Source of the DNA: an uncultured Paracoccaceae bacterium
GTDB lineage: Bacteria > Pseudomonadota > Alphaproteobacteria > Rhodobacterales > Rhodobacteraceae
DNA length: 60,622 nt
Assembly (NCBI GenBank): GCA_913043905.1
Contig: CAJWNQ010000010.1
Span: forward strand, 1 to 60,622
Reading direction: 5' to 3'
A model generated the notes under the pieces. It saw only the letters and a list, made by a program, of their open reading frames with translations, ran no database searches and was not told the origin of the DNA. Of this stretch, positions 1 to 8,817 are shown piece after piece. A program made the translations under genes and the position numbers. Each line of letters opens with the position of its first letter. Position 1 is the first letter of the stretch.

Positions 1-77
1 AATATTCATAATAATACAAATTTTCTTGTTTATTGGTGTGATGCATTTAAGATATTTCTTGACTTAGATATCAAAAT

Positions 78-110
78 ACAACATTTGTTTTTGAATTAAA
101 CAAATGTTGT
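78..110. promoter_or_regulatory. Perfect 13-bp inverted repeat before psuK
   Basis: Two perfect 13-base arms (ACAACATTTGTTT and its complement) are separated by 7 bases and end 6 bases before the TTG start of the HTH-containing pseudouridine kinase. The spacing suits a dimeric regulator. Because the downstream protein has its own winged-helix domain, autoregulation is the simplest inference. It could also form an mRNA hairpin that blocks initiation, as no clear Shine-Dalgarno sequence is visible. Confidence 0.6.
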
Positions 111-116
111 GTAATT

Positions 117-1226
117 TTGGCTGAGCTATCAAAAACAGAGAAAGCTATATTGGAATTGATTTCTAATAATCCATTCATTGGGCAGTCGAATATAGCCCAA
201 GAGTTAAATTTAGCGCGTTCTACAATAGCGGTTCATATAACTCAGCTTGTTAGTAAAGGTCTGTTACTTGGTCGTGGCTATATTCTTCCAACATCCCAAA
301 AAGTAACATGCATTGGGGGGGTAGCTTTTAATCGTAAGTATGCGCTGAATGTTGCACCCGTCCTTGGAACATCCAACCCTGGTGTAAGCAGCCAAAGCCA
401 TGGTGGTGTTATACGAAATATTGCTGAAAATTTGGCCCGGTTAGACGTTGACGTGAGCCTTATCTCTATTGTGGGTGAAGACGAGTCCGGTAGAGAATTA
501 CTATCTCAGATGCGTAGCCTTGGTGTTGATATCAGCCAAGTTGTGCTCTCGAATGATAGGCCAACAGCTGAATATGTTGCCATTTTTGATTCAGCTAACG
601 AATTGGTCTTTGGTGTTGCTAGTATGGGAATTCTAGATCAAATTACTCCTGCGCAGATAGAGCGATCGTGGTCGCATATAAGTTCTAGTGATTGGGTGGT
701 TTTGGATTGTAATTTACCCTCAGAGACAATTGAAAAAATACTGTATCTAAAGCAGAAAGCAGATTTTAAGTTAGCGGTTGATACAGTGTCTATTTCAAAA
801 GCTAAACGATTACCAAGAGACCTGTCCATGATTGATATTCTATTTACCAATAGGGACGAAGCCAATTCTATTCTTAATTTTGGGTCGGACATCAGTGGAC
901 TAGATATAAATGAGTTAGCTACTTTATTGCGCAAATTGGGTTCCAAAGGCGTTGTCCTTACAGACGGTGCTAACGGCCATATTATAAATATAGAAGAAGA
1001 GGTTTTTGCAACACCTGCACTTTCCTCTAATGTTATTAACGTATCTGGTGCGGGAGATGCCTTAGTTGCTGGTTTTATTTCTAAAATACGTTCTGGTGCG
1101 TCGGTTTGCGAAGCATCGAAAGTTGGTGCGGCACTGTCTGCTCTAACAATTGAATCTGAGATGGATGTAAGACAAGATTTGAGTGTTGATATTTTAAATG
1201 ACTATATTTTACAAAAAAAAGATTAA
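117..1226 (+). CDS. psuK: Pseudouridine kinase with N-terminal HTH domain (PfkB family)
   Basis: This 369-residue protein has a winged-helix DNA-binding segment at about residues 5-55 (NIAQELNLARSTIAVHITQL) followed by a PfkB/ribokinase domain. The kinase signature is GAGDALVAGF near residue 304, and its Asp is the catalytic base in this family. PfkB kinases beside psuG phosphorylate pseudouridine to pseudouridine 5'-phosphate, so the next gene decides the substrate call. Fusion of HTH to PfkB is known in YeiI-type kinases. The start is TTG without an obvious ribosome site, directly after a 13-bp inverted repeat that suggests autoregulation. psuG follows 15 bases later. Confidence 0.85.
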   Translation: MAELSKTEKAILELISNNPFIGQSNIAQELNLARSTIAVHITQLVSKGLLLGRGYILPTSQKVTCIGGVAFNRKYALNVAPVLGTSNPGVSSQSHGGVIRNIAENLARLDVDVSLISIVGEDESGRELLSQMRSLGVDISQVVLSNDRPTAEYVAIFDSANELVFGVASMGILDQITPAQIERSWSHISSSDWVVLDCNLPSETIEKILYLKQKADFKLAVDTVSISKAKRLPRDLSMIDILFTNRDEANSILNFGSDISGLDINELATLLRKLGSKGVVLTDGANGHIINIEEEVFATPALSSNVINVSGAGDALVAGFISKIRSGASVCEASKVGAALSALTIESEMDVRQDLSVDILNDYILQKKD

Positions 1227-1241
1227 GATTGAGGACTATGT

Positions 1242-2165
1242 ATGCACCTAAATTACCTACCAAGTTTTATTGACATTCAGGAAGATGTTTTGAATGCCCT
1301 CAATAAAAACATACCAGTTGTTGCCCTAGAAAGTACGATAATTACGCATGGTATGCCGTTTCCTAATAATGTGGAAATGGCATTAACTGTCGAATCTTTA
1401 GTTCGTGATCGGGGAGCAGTGCCAGCAACTATTGCTGTTATAGACGGTCGCTTAAAAATCGGTCTGACTGCGCAAGAATTAAATAAATTAGCACAAGTTA
1501 ACGACGCGCTGAAAATTTCACGCGCAGATATTGCCTTTGCTATATCTCAAGACAAAACAGCAGGTACTACAGTTGCTGCGACAATGATAGTGGCGCGGAT
1601 GGCTGGCATCAGAGTATTTGCAACTGGTGGAATCGGGGGGGTTCACATGGGCGCAGAAACCAGCTTTGATATTTCTGCAGATTTGACCGAACTTGGTAAA
1701 ACAGATGTCGTGGTTGTCGCTGCAGGTGCCAAAGCGATCCTTGATGTTCCAAAAACGCTAGAGGTTCTGGAAACCCAAGGCGTTCCTGTAGTTGGTTATC
1801 AAACAGATAGTCTTCCCGCATTCTGGACAAGTGGTTCGAATTTAGAGGTTCCATTACGGCTGGACAGCGCGATACAAATTTCAAAATTTTTAAAGGTACG
1901 TGATGAACTTCAGCTTACTGCTGGTATATTGGTTGCAAACCCAATCCCCAAATCAGATGAAATACCCACTGCTATTATCAGAGCTTACATAAAAACAGCA
2001 CAAGCTGAGATGGAAGCTATGCGTATTTCGGGCAAATTAGTGACTCCCTTCTTGTTGAAGCGGATATTTGAATTATCAGATGGTGAAAGCTTGATTGCAA
2101 ACATTGCACTTGTAAAAAATAATGCGAAACTTGCAGCAGATATTGCTGTGCAATTTCATAAATAG
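1242..2165 (+). CDS. psuG: Pseudouridine-5'-phosphate glycosidase
   Basis: The 307-residue product matches the PsuG family along its whole length. Hallmarks are ALESTIITHGMPFP near the N terminus, ATGGIGGVHMGAE in the middle and AAGAKAILDVPKT, which carries the Schiff-base lysine region. PsuG reversibly cleaves pseudouridine 5'-phosphate to uracil and ribose 5-phosphate, completing the pathway begun by the upstream kinase. The ATG at 1242 is preceded by GAGG at 1231. The ATG at 1238 is in another frame. The pair forms a two-gene operon for salvage of modified nucleosides from RNA turnover. Confidence 0.93.
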   Translation: MHLNYLPSFIDIQEDVLNALNKNIPVVALESTIITHGMPFPNNVEMALTVESLVRDRGAVPATIAVIDGRLKIGLTAQELNKLAQVNDALKISRADIAFAISQDKTAGTTVAATMIVARMAGIRVFATGGIGGVHMGAETSFDISADLTELGKTDVVVVAAGAKAILDVPKTLEVLETQGVPVVGYQTDSLPAFWTSGSNLEVPLRLDSAIQISKFLKVRDELQLTAGILVANPIPKSDEIPTAIIRAYIKTAQAEMEAMRISGKLVTPFLLKRIFELSDGESLIANIALVKNNAKLAADIAVQFHK

Positions 2166-2259
2166 TTAGCTGGTAACTGATTACAAAGGGCAGGGGTATT
2201 TCAGGCTATCACCTGAGAGTACTGTATGAGTGGTGGGAAAAAACCAAATAGCTTTTTAC

Positions 2260-2808
2260 TTAATGATCAATATTTTTCCATTTGATTGGCGTAATGTATA
2301 CCATGCTGTCATCAACGCTGACCATCACTTCGCCATCCTGAATGTTAACTTGTAGCTTCATCGAGCGATTTGCCTGTTTCCCGAGTTCATGGGTATCATT
2401 TTCTGAAAAATTTATGACCTGGAGATTATTAAATCGGGTAGTACTATTTTTAATTTTTTCCCACCATATTTCAGCGGTTTTGCCTCCATAACAATAAATA
2501 AGTACTTCTTTAGATTTGCCACAGGATTGTCGAACAATTTTTTCGCCTGGAAGTCCTAATGCCACCCACAATTCAAGCTCTCCACTCAAACTTTTTTGCC
2601 AAATATCGGGCTCATCATCCGATGAAAGGCCTTTAGAAAACTCTAATTGCTTATGGGCATTTAATGCAAAAGCTAAAATACGCACCATTAAGCGTTCATC
2701 CGTCTCTGAGGGATGTTTGGCAATGGTCAAATTATGGTTTTCGTAATAATGACGATCCATATCTGAAACGGAAAGCTGAACTTTATAAATAGTGGCTTTT
2801 TGTGCCAT
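2260..2808 (-). CDS. yaeQ: YaeQ family protein
   Basis: The frame is open further upstream, but the ATG at 2808 has AGGAA about 6 bases before it and gives a 182-residue protein starting MAQKATIYKVQLSVSDMDRH, the usual YaeQ N terminus and length. Conserved pieces include HPSETDERLMVRILAFAL and LWVALGLPGEKIVRQS. YaeQ has a PD-(D/E)XK nuclease-like fold. It was once proposed as an RfaH suppressor, but its biochemical role is unclear. It stands alone, with 272 bases of upstream DNA containing an AT-rich quasi-palindrome. Confidence 0.9.
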   Translation of the reverse strand: MAQKATIYKVQLSVSDMDRHYYENHNLTIAKHPSETDERLMVRILAFALNAHKQLEFSKGLSSDDEPDIWQKSLSGELELWVALGLPGEKIVRQSCGKSKEVLIYCYGGKTAEIWWEKIKNSTTRFNNLQVINFSENDTHELGKQANRSMKLQVNIQDGEVMVSVDDSMVYITPIKWKNIDH

Positions 2809-2944
2809 GATTTGTTCCTGAATAGTGACAATATGGATGTTTAATGTGTCTGATGACTTTGTTAAAGCAGATAAAAAATATCCTGAATTAAAATGAACCA
2901 AATAGTATTCTGGTCAGTTATCAGTTTTATAAATAAAATCCATA

Positions 2945-2974
2945 AACTAAAATAATAATAATTATCATTTAGTT
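2945..2974. promoter_or_regulatory. AT-rich quasi-palindrome upstream of yaeQ
   Basis: Arms AACTAAA and TTTAGTT flank a core of TAA/TAT repeats. A 19-base stretch (AAACTAAAATAATAATAAT) recurs upstream of tspO near 39100, and a related form occurs before the GMC oxidoreductase gene near 17290. The pattern resembles loose Fur-type boxes, but low-complexity AT sequence can match by chance. Confidence 0.3.
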
Positions 2975-3080
2975 ATATATAAATTCCTATTTACATTAAG
3001 GTTGTAAGTGCTCCACGCACCGCAAGATTTTTCTGTTTTACGGAGCCCTAATTCAGTCCACACAAGATTTTATGGTAATA

Positions 3081-5516
3081 TTAAGCACGCATTCGTTCAT
3101 AGCTTGGATCATAAGGGCTGCTTATAACCACTTGTGCAGGTTGAATTTTGCCAAGTATATCAATGGAAAGTATCGTACCGACTTCTGCAATGTCTTGCTC
3201 AATAAACGCATAGGCAAGATTCATATTCACTCGATGCCCCCAGTCACCAGATGTTACAGTACCTACAACACGGTTTTCTATCATAACAGATGCCCCTCCG
3301 TGTGCTGGAGCGCTATTGCTGTCGATATGTAGCGTGACAAGTTTAAACTTTGGGCCTTTTTTTGAACGTTCTTTTAGTGCACCTTTACCAATAAAATATT
3401 CTTTATCCATTTTTACAAATCGACTTAGCCCAGTCTCGAAGGGGTCAAACTCTGTTAGGAGTTCGGTCTTCCAATGCAAAAAACCTTTTTCAATCCGCAT
3501 AGATTCCACCGCCCGAGCACCAAATAGCTTTAGTCCATAAGCATCACCAGCGGTGCGTAAGGCTTTATAAGCTGCATAAAGCGAGGCGTTTGGTAGATGT
3601 ATTTCATAAGCTAATTCGCCCGAAAAGCTCACACCCATTACAGTTGCTGGTGCAAAACCAATAAAACACTCTCGAACTGACAACCAAGGAAATGCTGCTT
3701 GAGACCAGTCACTCCGGGAGCACGATGATAATACATCGCGCGCACGTGGCCCAGCCAAAACTAAAATAGTCTGATCATTGGTTAAGCTATTAATTTGAAC
3801 GTCTTCATGGACATCCATATGAGCACACAGCCAGTCCATATCATGAAATTCTGATGCCGCAGCAGATCCATACCAAATGCGATTGGGTCCACGATCAGAA
3901 GCAGCAATATTGGCAATTGTTGCTTCACCTTTCATCATGCCGTAATGATTTAGTAGATACCCCAATCCAACACGACCAGGCTTCTTTGTCACGTTACCAC
4001 AAAACATTCGGTCTAGAAATTTATGGGCATCGCTACCAGTGATTTCGAAACGATTAAAACCGCTGACTTCGCACAAGCCTACATTTTCTTCCACATTTTT
4101 CACCTCTCTGCCAATAATTTCAAATGTCTCATTAAAATGAAAACCAAGATTGGGGTGAAAGTTTTGTGATGGTTTAATATAATCAACACGTTCCCAACCA
4201 TTTACAACGGTAAATTCTGCACCTTCAGCTTCCAAAGTAGAGGTTAATGATGTTGTTTTTGCTCCACGCCCGATGGCACGATCTTCGTGGGGAAAATGGA
4301 ACCTAAATTCATTCTGATAATCCTCAATGGCTTTCAGCGCAGTGAGTTCAACATTTGCATGACTGGTAAATCGGCGAGGATCGATGCACCAAGTGTCATA
4401 ACATGCCTCTCCGTTTACTATTTGCTGTGCCAGCAACCAACCGTGGCCACCACCCTCACCAAGCCCAGCTCGCAAGCCAATAATGCAAAAAGCGTTTACT
4501 TTTCCAGGAATTGGCCCGACAAGTGGTGCCCCGTCTATGGTGTAAGTAATAGGGCCGTTGACAATATTCTTTATGCCAACCTCCATAAGTGCTGGCATAC
4601 GATTAAACGCTCCTTCTAAAACATCTGTAATTCTATCTAGATCATCAGGGCAGAGCGCGTTCACAAAGTGAGGATCAATTCCATCCATGCCCCAAGTCTT
4701 ACAATCTTGTTCGTAAAAACCTATGAGTAGTCCATTTTTCTCCTGGCGACAGTAGTAATCGCTTATGGGGCAACGTAGTAGGGGCATCCGATGGCCTGCT
4801 TCTATGATGCCTTGGATGTCTTCAGTTACAAAATATTGATGTTCCATTGATATTACGGGATGTTGAACATCCATCATGGCGCCAACTTCATTTACTCGAT
4901 AACCACAAGCATTTACCACAATATCACAGTCAATATCACCCTGTTCGGTATGCACAGTCCATGTGTCATCCTTGTGCTGAGTTAGTGCCGTGGCAGGCGT
5001 ATTCCGATAAATTTCGGCGCCAGCTTTACGGGCGCGCTTTGCTAGCGCCTGACAAAGTGAAGCAGGGTCAATATCGCCATCTTCACCGTCCCAAAGCCCA
5101 CCAACAAGGCCATCAGTTGAAATTAGCGGATGGCGGCGTGCACATTCATCAGGAGTAATAACCTCGAATTCAACACCCATACCTCGTGCCATTGAGGAAA
5201 AGTGCCGATAACCATCCATTTGAGCATGAGTATTGGCTAAGCGAATGCCACCATCGCCATGATTATAACTAACTGGGTAGTCTGGATCGTCACGTAGCTC
5301 TTTGTACAGATTTATAGAATATTTTTTCAAACCAACCATCGTTTGATTCATTCCAAAGTTTGTGACTTGAGCCGCTGAATGCCATGTTGTGCCAGATGTC
5401 AGTTCATTGCGTTCAATCAGAACCACATCTGTCCAGCCTTCTTGCGTAAGGTGATATAAAGTAGAACAGCCAGCAATTCCACCGCCGATGACTACAGCTT
5501 TTGTACGTGTTTTCAT
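3081..5516 (-). CDS. Dimethylglycine/sarcosine dehydrogenase-like protein (DAO + GcvT domains)
   Basis: This 811-residue protein has the two-part layout of dimethylglycine and sarcosine dehydrogenases. The N-terminal half (about 1-400) is an FAD-binding DAO domain with GGGIAG at residues 12-17 and TSGTTWHSA, whose His is the covalent flavin attachment site in characterised homologues. The C-terminal half (about 440-800) is a GcvT-like folate-binding domain, seen in GFNRFEITGSDAHKFLDR and AYEIHLPNASLYAAYKALR. Such enzymes oxidise an N-methyl group and pass the C1 unit to tetrahydrofolate as 5,10-methylene-THF. No exact substrate is shown. It is a single gene, with AAGG about 14 bases before its ATG. 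Confidence 0.85.
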   Translation of the reverse strand: MKTRTKAVVIGGGIAGCSTLYHLTQEGWTDVVLIERNELTSGTTWHSAAQVTNFGMNQTMVGLKKYSINLYKELRDDPDYPVSYNHGDGGIRLANTHAQMDGYRHFSSMARGMGVEFEVITPDECARRHPLISTDGLVGGLWDGEDGDIDPASLCQALAKRARKAGAEIYRNTPATALTQHKDDTWTVHTEQGDIDCDIVVNACGYRVNEVGAMMDVQHPVISMEHQYFVTEDIQGIIEAGHRMPLLRCPISDYYCRQEKNGLLIGFYEQDCKTWGMDGIDPHFVNALCPDDLDRITDVLEGAFNRMPALMEVGIKNIVNGPITYTIDGAPLVGPIPGKVNAFCIIGLRAGLGEGGGHGWLLAQQIVNGEACYDTWCIDPRRFTSHANVELTALKAIEDYQNEFRFHFPHEDRAIGRGAKTTSLTSTLEAEGAEFTVVNGWERVDYIKPSQNFHPNLGFHFNETFEIIGREVKNVEENVGLCEVSGFNRFEITGSDAHKFLDRMFCGNVTKKPGRVGLGYLLNHYGMMKGEATIANIAASDRGPNRIWYGSAAASEFHDMDWLCAHMDVHEDVQINSLTNDQTILVLAGPRARDVLSSCSRSDWSQAAFPWLSVRECFIGFAPATVMGVSFSGELAYEIHLPNASLYAAYKALRTAGDAYGLKLFGARAVESMRIEKGFLHWKTELLTEFDPFETGLSRFVKMDKEYFIGKGALKERSKKGPKFKLVTLHIDSNSAPAHGGASVMIENRVVGTVTSGDWGHRVNMNLAYAFIEQDIAEVGTILSIDILGKIQPAQVVISSPYDPSYERMRA

Positions 5517-5604
5517 TAAATTATTTTACCTTATGAAGATTGGAATAATTATTATTAAATCATAGTATAAGGTCAATAAGACAAATTAGAGTTCGATTTT
5601 TTTC

Positions 5605-5619
5605 GTAATCCTAGATTAC
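5605..5619. promoter_or_regulatory. Short inverted repeat, possible operator
   Basis: Two perfect 6-base arms (GTAATC/GATTAC) surround a 3-base centre about 90 bases upstream of the demethylase start. The size fits a small dimeric repressor, but a repeat this short in AT-rich DNA is weak evidence. Confidence 0.3.
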
Positions 5620-5837
5620 TTTTATTCAGGTCAATTAACAAATATTGATGCCTCTTTTTTGAGAGTGCCACGCTTTCTTTTTATCTCAGAATCAGAAGAG
5701 CTAAGTTATAATTATTTAGATAAAATCAAATAATTTTTTTTAATACTAAATAATTAAAAAAATTTAAATTATTGATTTTTAAGCATAAAAGAAGATTAAA
5801 AATTTTTCTTGCGCGAAATTAAATTGCCTGTTAGCGT

Positions 5838-5851
5838 TGGAAACGTTTCCA
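5838..5851. promoter_or_regulatory. LacI-family operator
   Basis: TGGAAACGTTTCCA is a perfect 14-bp palindrome with the central CG typical of LacI/GalR-family operators. It lies immediately before a strong Shine-Dalgarno sequence (AGGGAGGG, 5853-5860) and the proposed TTG start of the LacI-type gene. Binding there would block expression of the regulator and the overlapping ABC transporter operon, so autoregulation is inferred. Confidence 0.8.
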
Positions 5852-5865
5852 TAGGGAGGGAAATT

Positions 5866-6969
5866 TTGCGCCAAACGATTACGATCAAAGATGTTGCATT
5901 ACGTGCTGGTTGTGGAGTGGCAACTGTTAGTCGTGTTTTGAATAATTCTGGATCGACCAGTGTTGACATGCAACAGCGCGTGCAAGCAGCGGCTGATATG
6001 CTTGGATTTGAATTTAGCGAGGTTGGGCGTTCTTTACAAAGCAGTACCACTCGGACAATCGGTTGTGTGGTGCCGTCATTAGCAAATCCGGTCTACGCTG
6101 ACGCCGTTCAGGGTGCTCAGGAATATTTTCAAGCGGCAGGATATCAAACACTGCTTGTGTGTACTAATTACGACACTGAATTCGAAACGCAGGCCATTCG
6201 AACATTAACAGCCAAACAGGTCGATGGATTTGTTTTAACTGTTAGTGACACGATTTTCAGTGAAGGATTGAAATCAATTAAAAGCCGTGGAATACCGCAC
6301 TGTTTATTGTTTAGTATGGCATCTGATGATGAGCAAAGTTGGTCGGTTGATGATCTTTCTGCGGCATCAAGGGTTTCAGATGCGTTTGTTGAAAAGGGAC
6401 ACATTGATGTTGGGTTTTTGGCACTTAAATTTAAAAGCTCCGATCGTGCGCGACAACGTTATCAGGGTTTTGTGCTAGGATGCCACCGAAACGGCATGAA
6501 AAAACCTGCCTTGTTGGAGATCAATGAAGATAGTCAAGAATTAACGAGCTTTCTTAAAGATTTTTTACAAAAAAATCCTACCCTCACAGGAATTTTTGCA
6601 TCCAACGATTTTTTAGCACTTGCCACAATCCGTAGTGCCCGAGCATTAGGGTTAAATGTGCCTGGAGATTTGTCGATTGTTGGCTTTGATGGCATCGAAG
6701 TGGGCACCATGGTAGAGCCAAGTCTTGCAACGATTGTGACTGATCCAAAAATGATGGGCAGGGGAGCAGCCAGAACTGTTTTGTCGGTTATTAATGGCAC
6801 TTCAGCACCTGTCCTGCCTGATCCCAAACTTACATTTAGTTTCCGCGCTGGAGGCAGTCTTGCCTTTCCAGCAGCAGAAAGAGCAGACGACGAAAAGGCT
6901 GCAACCCTTTCGCCGTCAAACAATCCAACCAATAAGAACGATAAAATTCAACAGGAGAGATTAAAATGA
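5866..6969 (+). CDS. LacI-family transcriptional regulator
   Basis: The protein begins with a LacI HTH (TIKDVALRAGCGVATVSRVL) followed by a periplasmic-binding-protein-like effector domain (GCVVPSLANPVYADAVQGA, FASNDFLALATIRSARALG, VPGDLSIVGFDG). I choose the TTG at 5866, giving 367 residues. It has AGGGAGGG five bases upstream and puts the HTH at the extreme N terminus, as is normal for the family. A longer reading from 5809 would place the operator palindrome inside the coding region. The stop overlaps the next ATG, so regulator and transporter are translationally coupled. It probably senses the imported compound or a breakdown product. Confidence 0.9.
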   Translation: MRQTITIKDVALRAGCGVATVSRVLNNSGSTSVDMQQRVQAAADMLGFEFSEVGRSLQSSTTRTIGCVVPSLANPVYADAVQGAQEYFQAAGYQTLLVCTNYDTEFETQAIRTLTAKQVDGFVLTVSDTIFSEGLKSIKSRGIPHCLLFSMASDDEQSWSVDDLSAASRVSDAFVEKGHIDVGFLALKFKSSDRARQRYQGFVLGCHRNGMKKPALLEINEDSQELTSFLKDFLQKNPTLTGIFASNDFLALATIRSARALGLNVPGDLSIVGFDGIEVGTMVEPSLATIVTDPKMMGRGAARTVLSVINGTSAPVLPDPKLTFSFRAGGSLAFPAAERADDEKAATLSPSNNPTNKNDKIQQERLK

Positions 6970-7961
6970 GATATAAACTAGCTGCTACATTAATGGCAAT
7001 GACTTTAGCATCACCAGTATTTGCTGAAGATGCCGTGTGTTACAATTGCCCACCACAATGGGCTGACTGGGCATCCATGTTAGAAGCAATCGACAAAGAA
7101 ATCGATATTCAGATGCCGCATGATAACAAAAATTCTGGCCAAACACTTAGTCAACTTTTGGCAGAGAGAAAAAATCCCATCGCAGATGTTGCATATTATG
7201 GGGTTACAACAGGTATCAAATCTGGCAATGAAGGCGTTGCAACTGCCTACAAGCCGGCTAAATTTGACGAAATTCCAGACGGCTTAAAAGATCCAGACGG
7301 AAAATGGTTTGCAATACACTATGGTACTTTGGGATTCTTTGTAAATGTTGATGCACTTGGTGGTGCGGAGGTCCCTCAATGCTTTGCTGACCTGAAAAAA
7401 CCAGAATATCGCGGCATGGTAGGTTATCTTGACCCGTCCTCTGCATTCGTTGGCTATGCTGGTGCAGTAGCAGCAAATATAGCATTTGGTGGTGATTTGG
7501 ACAATTTTGATCCTGCTATCAATTATTTTAACGAATTAGCCAAAAATTCGCCTATCGTGCCAAAGCAAACTTCATATGCCCGAGTTGTTTCTGGTGAAAT
7601 TCCAATCTTGTTTGACTATGATTTCAATGCCTATCGTGGTAAATATGAAGAGGATGGAAATTTTGAATTTGTCCTACCATGTGAAGGATCTGTACGAGTG
7701 CCTTATGTGATGAGCCTCGTCGCTAATGGGCCACACCCAGAGCTTGGAAAACGTGTTCTGGACTTCATCTTATCTGATAAGGGTCAAGCGATCTGGACTA
7801 ATGCCTATTTACAACCTGCTCGACCAGTTGAACTTCCAGCAGATGTAGCAGCTAAATTTTTGCCAGCCAGTGATTACGAACGTGCTATTGCAGTGGACTA
7901 TGCAAAAATGGAAAAAGCGCAAGCCGGATTTGGTGAACGCTACCTGTCTGAAGTTAAGTAA
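6966..7961 (+). CDS. ABC transporter periplasmic substrate-binding protein
   Basis: The 331-residue product has a clear Sec signal peptide (MRYKLAATLMAMTLASPVFA, then EDAV). Its extracellular solute-binding fold is of the iron/polyamine/phosphonate type (FFVNVDALGG, YRGMVGYLDPSSAFVGYAG, VLDFILSDKGQAIWTNAYLQPARP). AGGAGAG precedes the ATG, which overlaps the lacI stop. Two cysteines near the mature N terminus (VCYNC) are notable. Ligand identity cannot be read from the sequence. The terminal phosphodiesterase gene of the operon suggests a phosphorylated organic compound such as a phosphodiester. Confidence 0.85.
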   Translation: MRYKLAATLMAMTLASPVFAEDAVCYNCPPQWADWASMLEAIDKEIDIQMPHDNKNSGQTLSQLLAERKNPIADVAYYGVTTGIKSGNEGVATAYKPAKFDEIPDGLKDPDGKWFAIHYGTLGFFVNVDALGGAEVPQCFADLKKPEYRGMVGYLDPSSAFVGYAGAVAANIAFGGDLDNFDPAINYFNELAKNSPIVPKQTSYARVVSGEIPILFDYDFNAYRGKYEEDGNFEFVLPCEGSVRVPYVMSLVANGPHPELGKRVLDFILSDKGQAIWTNAYLQPARPVELPADVAAKFLPASDYERAIAVDYAKMEKAQAGFGERYLSEVK

Positions 7962-7976
7962 CTTTTATTTAGAAGG

Positions 7977-8002
7977 AAGAGCCGGACATTTGTTCGGCTC
8001 TT
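7977..8002 (+). terminator. Intra-operon hairpin after the binding-protein gene
   Basis: AAGAGCCGGAC and GTTCGGCTCTT form an 11-bp stem (one G-U pair) with a 4-base ATTT loop, just after the binding-protein stop codon. No U-run follows, so it is more likely an mRNA-stabilising or attenuating element than a full terminator. This would keep binding-protein transcript in excess over the permease genes, as in other ABC operons. Confidence 0.7.
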
Positions 8003-8012
8003 GCAAAAATCT

Positions 8013-8816
8013 ATGACAAATCGAACCTTTGTAATAGCGTGCTTAATGCCACTATTAATTTTTTCTATAGCTTTTCTTGCTTTGCCACTTGTGCGCTTAT
8101 TTCTTGCATCTGGTGAAAGTGAGGCAGGCTGGACAATTTATCTTGATATCTTACGTAAACCGCGTTACCTAAATACATTAATTTTGACTGTATTAGTATC
8201 ACTTGCAACGACTTTTGCTGCTTTAGCAGTATCTACAACAGCAGGTATGTTTCTATCGCGTAACCGTTTTAAGGGACGAGGTATATTACTGTCAATAATG
8301 ACGCTTCCACTTGCTTTTCCGGGGGTAGTTATTGGCTTTTTAATTATTTTGTTAGGTGGTCGTCAGGGGTTGATTAACCAGATTACACCAGGACATGTTG
8401 TTTTTGCTTACTCAGTAATTGGGTTATTTTTAGGATACCTCTACTTTTCAATTCCGCGTGTATTATTAACAGTAATGGCTGCCGCTGAAAAACTCGACCC
8501 AGTGCTAGAGGAAGCTGCAAGAACTTTGGGTGCTTCTCCCTTTCGCGTTGTAATTGATGTGATCTTGCCGGGCTTAATGCCTTCGTTGGTTGCGGCAGGG
8601 GCGATTGCCTTTGCAACAGCAATGGGTGCATTTGGAACGGCTTTCACGTTAGCAACTAACATAGATGTTATCCCTATGGTGATTTATACAGAATTTACCT
8701 TATCAGCCAACATAGCCATGGCGGCGGCCCTATCGATTGTATTGGGTATTGTCACTTGGGCTTTATTGCTAATCGCCCGAAGTCTTTCGGGCACAACTGT
8801 CGCGGCAGGAGGCTGA
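8013..8816 (+). CDS. ABC transporter permease (binding-protein-dependent, component 1)
   Basis: A strongly hydrophobic protein with several membrane segments and the permease EAA loop, EEAARTLGASPFRVVIDVILPGLMPSLVAAG, near residue 170. It forms half of the membrane channel of the importer. I prefer the ATG at 8013 (267 residues) over the TTG at 8001 because the latter lies inside the stable hairpin at 7977-8002. Neither has a good ribosome site. The next permease follows after one base. Confidence 0.88.
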   Translation: MTNRTFVIACLMPLLIFSIAFLALPLVRLFLASGESEAGWTIYLDILRKPRYLNTLILTVLVSLATTFAALAVSTTAGMFLSRNRFKGRGILLSIMTLPLAFPGVVIGFLIILLGGRQGLINQITPGHVVFAYSVIGLFLGYLYFSIPRVLLTVMAAAEKLDPVLEEAARTLGASPFRVVIDVILPGLMPSLVAAGAIAFATAMGAFGTAFTLATNIDVIPMVIYTEFTLSANIAMAAALSIVLGIVTWALLLIARSLSGTTVAAGG

Positions 8817-8817
8817 G

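Larger units (their letters stand above)
5517..5865. other. Divergent intergenic region between demethylase and lacI-type genes
   Basis: This roughly 350-base AT-rich region separates the minus-strand demethylase gene from the LacI-type regulator, assuming the start at 5866. It holds a GTAATC-CTA-GATTAC inverted repeat at 5605-5619 and the strong LacI-type palindrome at 5838-5851. Promoters for both flanking genes should lie here, but I see no confident -35/-10 pair. Confidence 0.6.
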
